DNA of 25,489 nucleotides from Phycisphaeraceae bacterium. GTDB lineage: Bacteria > Planctomycetota > Phycisphaerae > Phycisphaerales > Phycisphaeraceae. The notes beneath the pieces were generated by a model. The model made no database searches. It was not told the DNA's origin and was given only the letters and a program-made list of their open reading frames with translations. The position numbers were made by a program, and so were the translations under genes. The stretch covers positions 1-25,489 of the forward strand of contig PUMS01000492.1 in NCBI GenBank assembly GCA_003551485.1, written 5' to 3'. Below are positions 22,622 to 25,489 of this stretch, in pieces (the first letter of the stretch is position 1; each line of letters begins with the position of its first letter).

Positions 22622-22658
22622 AAAAAGGCTCGCCCCGGTCCACGGGGGGCGAGCCTTT
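22622..22658 (-). terminator. Rho-independent terminator of the beta-barrel gene
   Basis: On the minus strand AAAGGCTCGCCCC pairs perfectly with GGGGCGAGCCTTT (arms 22646-22658 and 22624-22636, nine-base loop) and continues into a run of T. It lies about 85 bases beyond the stop of the minus-strand gene ending at 22744. The symmetric stem also has three T on the plus side but would be weaker there. Confidence 0.88.
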
Positions 22659-22743
22659 CGCGGTTACCCCGGCCATCCCGGGTTCCGTAGGACGGCCGTG
22701 GGGTCGCCTGCGAGGTCGCAGCATGGCGTTGACATGCGGCGAA

Positions 22744-23679
22744 TCAGAAGTCGACACCGATGGTGGCGTGCCACAGCGGCTTGAAACGCTCACTGCCGGT
22801 GGCGATGCCCGCGCCCAGCGCCGATGGCGCGTTGCCGATCCACATCAGGCTCAGCCCCATCTCGATGCTCCATTCACCGAACTCCTCCGGAATCAGCGCC
22901 GTCAGAGGCATGCCCAGGCCAAGATCAAGCGTCACGAACCCCCAGTCGCGGTTGTTCACGCCCGTACCCTGGTAGAAGTCCTTGTACGACCAGCCCAGTG
23001 TGGAGCCGATGCTCGCGGTGATGGGCAGGTCCTCCCCCAGCGCGGTAAATTCGTAGTCCGCCTCGATGTTGAACTCACCGTAGACGCCGCGGTCGGCGCC
23101 GGATGAGGGGTTGGTGGTCTCGACGGCGATGAGCTTGTACATCGACAGGCCCAGACCGTCGATGTCCGCGCCCAGGATTTCCAGCAGATTCCCTGCGTCG
23201 TAGCCGATCTTCGCAACGAACTCCTGAGTGTCGGTGCCCGCCACCGTCGCTGAGGGGAAGGTATAGAAGATGTAGTGAAGATCGAGATCGAAACCCCAGG
23301 GCATCTCGATCCCGGTGCCGAGGGTGTAATCGACCTCGAAGATCGCACTGCTTCCGCCGGCCACACTTGTGGCACCACCATCGTGCAGGCTCATCCACGC
23401 GTTCAGGTAAGGCCGCAGCGCCACATCCTCGCCCATCACTTCGCCTTCCCAGACCCTGAAGCCGACCTCGAACTCCGGCTGGAAGATCGCCCCTTCATTC
23501 TCCTGTGCGATGCCGCGCCAGTAGTAGTCGGTGGTGATGGTGAATCCGAGATGGGCATCAACCTTCTCACCGATCGGCGGCCCATCGGCGTGTGTCACAC
23601 CGGTCGCACCCAGAAGGCCGCCGATGGCCATGGCGCCGGCGACGAAGCAAGTGGGTTTACCTTTGAAGCGTTCTGTCAT
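22744..23679 (-). CDS. Outer-membrane beta-barrel protein, TorF/porin-like
   Basis: The 311-residue product begins with a signal peptide (CFVAGAMAIGGLLGATGVTHADG) and then shows alternating amphipathic strands: HLGFTITTDYYWRGIAQEN, FEVGFRVWEG, ALRPYLNAWMSL, AIFEVDYTLGTGIEM, and the final HATIGVDF, whose C-terminal Phe is the usual signal for outer-membrane barrel insertion. The phrase TTDYYWRGIAQ recalls the SDYxFRGxSQ phrase of TorF-type putative porins. Solute specificity is unknown. The ATG at 23677-23679 has AGGAGA six bases upstream. It converges with the glycoside hydrolase gene and has its own terminator. A Gram-negative-type outer membrane is implied. Confidence 0.8.
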   Translation of the reverse strand: MTERFKGKPTCFVAGAMAIGGLLGATGVTHADGPPIGEKVDAHLGFTITTDYYWRGIAQENEGAIFQPEFEVGFRVWEGEVMGEDVALRPYLNAWMSLHDGGATSVAGGSSAIFEVDYTLGTGIEMPWGFDLDLHYIFYTFPSATVAGTDTQEFVAKIGYDAGNLLEILGADIDGLGLSMYKLIAVETTNPSSGADRGVYGEFNIEADYEFTALGEDLPITASIGSTLGWSYKDFYQGTGVNNRDWGFVTLDLGLGMPLTALIPEEFGEWSIEMGLSLMWIGNAPSALGAGIATGSERFKPLWHATIGVDF

Positions 23680-24280
23680 GGTCTGTCTCCTGTACCACTG
23701 AGATGGCTGGAACAACATCTGCCTGACCGCAAGCTCGGGCGCATCGAGGCAGTGTGCGATCGTCCACGCGACGATTCACACGCCGCATCGAAGCAAACAC
23801 GGTGCCATGGCGCGCCGTTGCTCGCCACCGCCGCAAGAGGCCGCCTGGAGGCCCAAAACGGCTGTTTCGGGGCCGCGATCGCCCGCTCCGTACTGTCCTG
23901 TGAGGCACGAGGACTGCACATTGAACGGGCAAGTTGATGCGACTGCCCACACATTGCGCGCCCCCCGGAATCCGTTGCAGACGCGCCCGACTCATTTCAG
24001 GTCGATCCGCTGAGTGGTCCTCCCGGCCGCCACAGCCGCTTTCGCCACGAGGGCCGGTCATGCAATAACGGTCCTTCGACGCAAGACGCCATGATCCCCT
24101 CCAGACGATGGTCGCCCCAACCATGACAGCTGCAGGGCAAAATCGACCCCCGGGGAACATGGGCTGAGCACAGACGGACAGGGGTTGATCCAGATGCCTC
24201 CCCGCGACTCCTCCGCCTCCCCCTCTCGAGCCCCAACGTCCTCCATCGCGCGGCACGGTCCCGCACTTGACAAAGCCGGA
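23680..24280. other. Intergenic region between beta-barrel and UroD-like genes
   Basis: About 600 bases with no supported gene; short frames have no ribosome site or recognisable product. It must contain the promoter of the beta-barrel gene, but I see no convincing -35/-10 pair. The composition becomes less GC-rich around 24060-24130. No repeat copies of the families found elsewhere were recognised. Confidence 0.5.
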
Positions 24281-25426
24281 TCATACAAGGGAGCCGGAGC
24301 CGGCCGGGCTGCCGCCGTGGCTGAGGCACCACTGGCCGATCATCCGCACCCGTTCGATGGCCTCCTGCGTGCCCGCCTGGGGCACCTCATCCGAGACGCC
24401 CAGCACCAGCCGGGGATGGAACAGCGACACGATCTTCTCGACGCATTCCATGAGCTGCTCGCGGCTGAACTGCTCCAGGAACAGCACCGCGGGGATGCCA
24501 TCGAGCAGGACCTTGTCGCCGATGTGCTCGGCGATCTCCTCGAGCGTCATGTCCCCCTGCGGCCGGGGCGTGAGCGCCTCGACGCCGTCGTGGGGCAGGT
24601 GGCGGACGTAGTGGAGCATGTGGCGGAAATAGCCGTCGATATGGATGTGGGTGAAGATGCCCGCCCCCCCGCCCCGGCGAAGCTGCTCGCAGCGGCGGGT
24701 GTAGAACGGCATCAGGTACCGCTCCCAGTACCGCGGCGAGAGCAACTGCTCGTGGATGTTCTCACCGAAGTTGATGATGCGAAGCCGGTCACTGGCCGCG
24801 AGCTGCTCGTAGAGCCCATCGTAGGAGTCATCGATGGCCCGCATCGTGTCCTCGACAAGCGAGGGGTAGTCGGCCAGGGCGTAGATCAGGTCCTCGAGCT
24901 TCATCCACTGCTGCGCCAGGGCCTGGTAGGGGCTCTTGGGCACCCAGAAGCTGCCCCAGCCGCGCTCACCGATGAACCGGTCGCCGATGAGGAACTTTTC
25001 TTCAGAGAAGTGCCACGTGGTGTGCGCAAAGAGCCAGCGCAGCTTCCGCAGATCGTCGGGCGTCTTCACCGGAAAAGCCACCTCGCGCCACACGTGCTCG
25101 CTGGTCAGCTCGTGGCGCTCGATCAGCTCGCCGAAGGGTGTCTGGAAGGTGCGCACCATTTCGGTGCCATTTTCCCGCCTCTCCACCCGCACGCTTTCAT
25201 CGAAGCGCTGCTCGATCGGTGAGGGCTGGCCGGTGTAGTAGTCCACCGTCCGCATCGAGGCGTGGGCGTAGTCGTAGAGCTGCGGCAGCGTCAATCCCTC
25301 ATATGCCGCGGGCATCGTCCCGTTGCGCTGATTGAGCCAGTACCACGGCTCGAAGCGAGGCTGCCAGAACACGTGAGGAATCGGCCTGCCCTCAAACACG
25401 GCGACATTGAGCTCACGTCGGTTCAT
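24281..25426 (-). CDS. Uroporphyrinogen decarboxylase (UroD/MtaA) family protein
   Basis: The 381-residue protein has the UroD-like TIM-barrel pattern, including FGENIHEQLLSPRYWERYLMPFYTR, IFTHIHIDGYFRHML, GVEALTPRPQGDMTLEEIAEHIGDKVLLDGIPA and the closing RLVLGVSDEVPQAGTQEAIERV. True HemE starts with a conserved RQAGR region; that is absent here (MNRRELNVAVFEGRPIPHVFWQPR), so this is more likely a paralogue of the MtaA/CmuA type or an unassigned UroD-like protein than the haem enzyme. The HIH pair could bind a metal as in corrinoid methyltransferases, but the usual downstream Cys ligand is not obvious. The ATG at 25424-25426 has AGGA eight bases upstream. The promoter would lie near the right edge. 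Confidence 0.82.
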   Translation of the reverse strand: MNRRELNVAVFEGRPIPHVFWQPRFEPWYWLNQRNGTMPAAYEGLTLPQLYDYAHASMRTVDYYTGQPSPIEQRFDESVRVERRENGTEMVRTFQTPFGELIERHELTSEHVWREVAFPVKTPDDLRKLRWLFAHTTWHFSEEKFLIGDRFIGERGWGSFWVPKSPYQALAQQWMKLEDLIYALADYPSLVEDTMRAIDDSYDGLYEQLAASDRLRIINFGENIHEQLLSPRYWERYLMPFYTRRCEQLRRGGGAGIFTHIHIDGYFRHMLHYVRHLPHDGVEALTPRPQGDMTLEEIAEHIGDKVLLDGIPAVLFLEQFSREQLMECVEKIVSLFHPRLVLGVSDEVPQAGTQEAIERVRMIGQWCLSHGGSPAGSGSLV

Positions 25427-25489
25427 GGTCTGTTCCTGTGCCATTGCCGCCATTGTACCCGCCCCCCCGGCCACGGATGGCCAGGCCCA

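Larger units (their letters stand above)
22069..22743. other. Repeat-rich intergenic region
   Basis: About 675 bases without a gene lie between the glycoside hydrolase and the convergent beta-barrel gene. Left to right they hold copy 2 of the 200-base repeat, copy B of the 61-base repeat, the long inverted-repeat element and the beta-barrel gene terminator. Frames here translate to repeat-typical peptides such as GGFNAERCRSRR and are not called. Confidence 0.75.

Noticed and set aside
24268..24292. TTGACA near 24268 as a plus-strand promoter
   Set aside because: No -10 box lies at suitable spacing and no plus-strand gene follows; it is at the 3' end of the UroD-like gene.
1..25489. tRNA or rRNA genes
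   Set aside because: No cloverleaf with a TTCGA-type T-loop and CCA-end context, and no rRNA-like conserved stretch, was found by eye.

Overview
This is GC-rich DNA with a bacterial gene layout. It has widely spaced, mostly monocistronic genes, Shine-Dalgarno-type starts, strong intrinsic terminators, several secreted or envelope proteins and many dispersed palindromic repeats. The mix suggests a planctomycete, perhaps class Phycisphaerae: MraZ/dcw, PBP4-type peptidase, agarase-like secreted hydrolase, UroD-like paralogue, outer-membrane beta-barrel, and the repeat types. That placement is an inference from style and protein flavour; no marker in the window fixes it.

Left part (1-11.2 kb). 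mraZ lies on the minus strand with a candidate promoter, TGGGG boxes and an upstream terminator; the rest of the dcw cluster would continue off the left edge. After a gene-poor gap of about 1 kb come a Cof-type HAD phosphatase (-), a small Cys-cluster protein (-), a SWIM zinc-finger protein (+), a family-4 glycosyltransferase (+) whose N-terminal coding region is filled by a dispersed repeat, and a PBP4-type D-Ala-D-Ala carboxypeptidase (+). Next are a conserved protein of unknown function with a probable alpha/alpha-toroid fold (-), the broken remains of a REP-associated tyrosine transposase (+), and a DinB-like protein (-).

Middle part (11.6-17.5 kb). A repeat-bearing intergenic region leads into gap (glyceraldehyde-3-phosphate dehydrogenase), which ends at a textbook terminator. 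A 77-residue membrane protein (-) is followed by a compact plus-strand cluster: gcvH, an amidohydrolase-fold protein with altered metal ligands, and a lipoprotein-like gene overlapping it by 11 bases. Then come an RRM RNA-binding protein with a good promoter and a long leader, its terminator, and a SAM methyltransferase.

Right part (17.7-25.5 kb). Two consecutive exported proteins, a probable beta-propeller protein and a GH50/agarase-like glycoside hydrolase, look like a secreted polysaccharide-processing pair. Behind them is a dense repeat cluster (22.1-22.6 kb), then a minus-strand outer-membrane beta-barrel gene with a strong terminator, and a UroD-family protein (-).

No complete new multigene system is evident. 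The most unusual signals are the in-frame repeat inside the glycosyltransferase gene, the co-located families of dispersed repeats, the transposase fossil, the amidohydrolase-fold protein lacking canonical ligands, and the secreted propeller/hydrolase pair.
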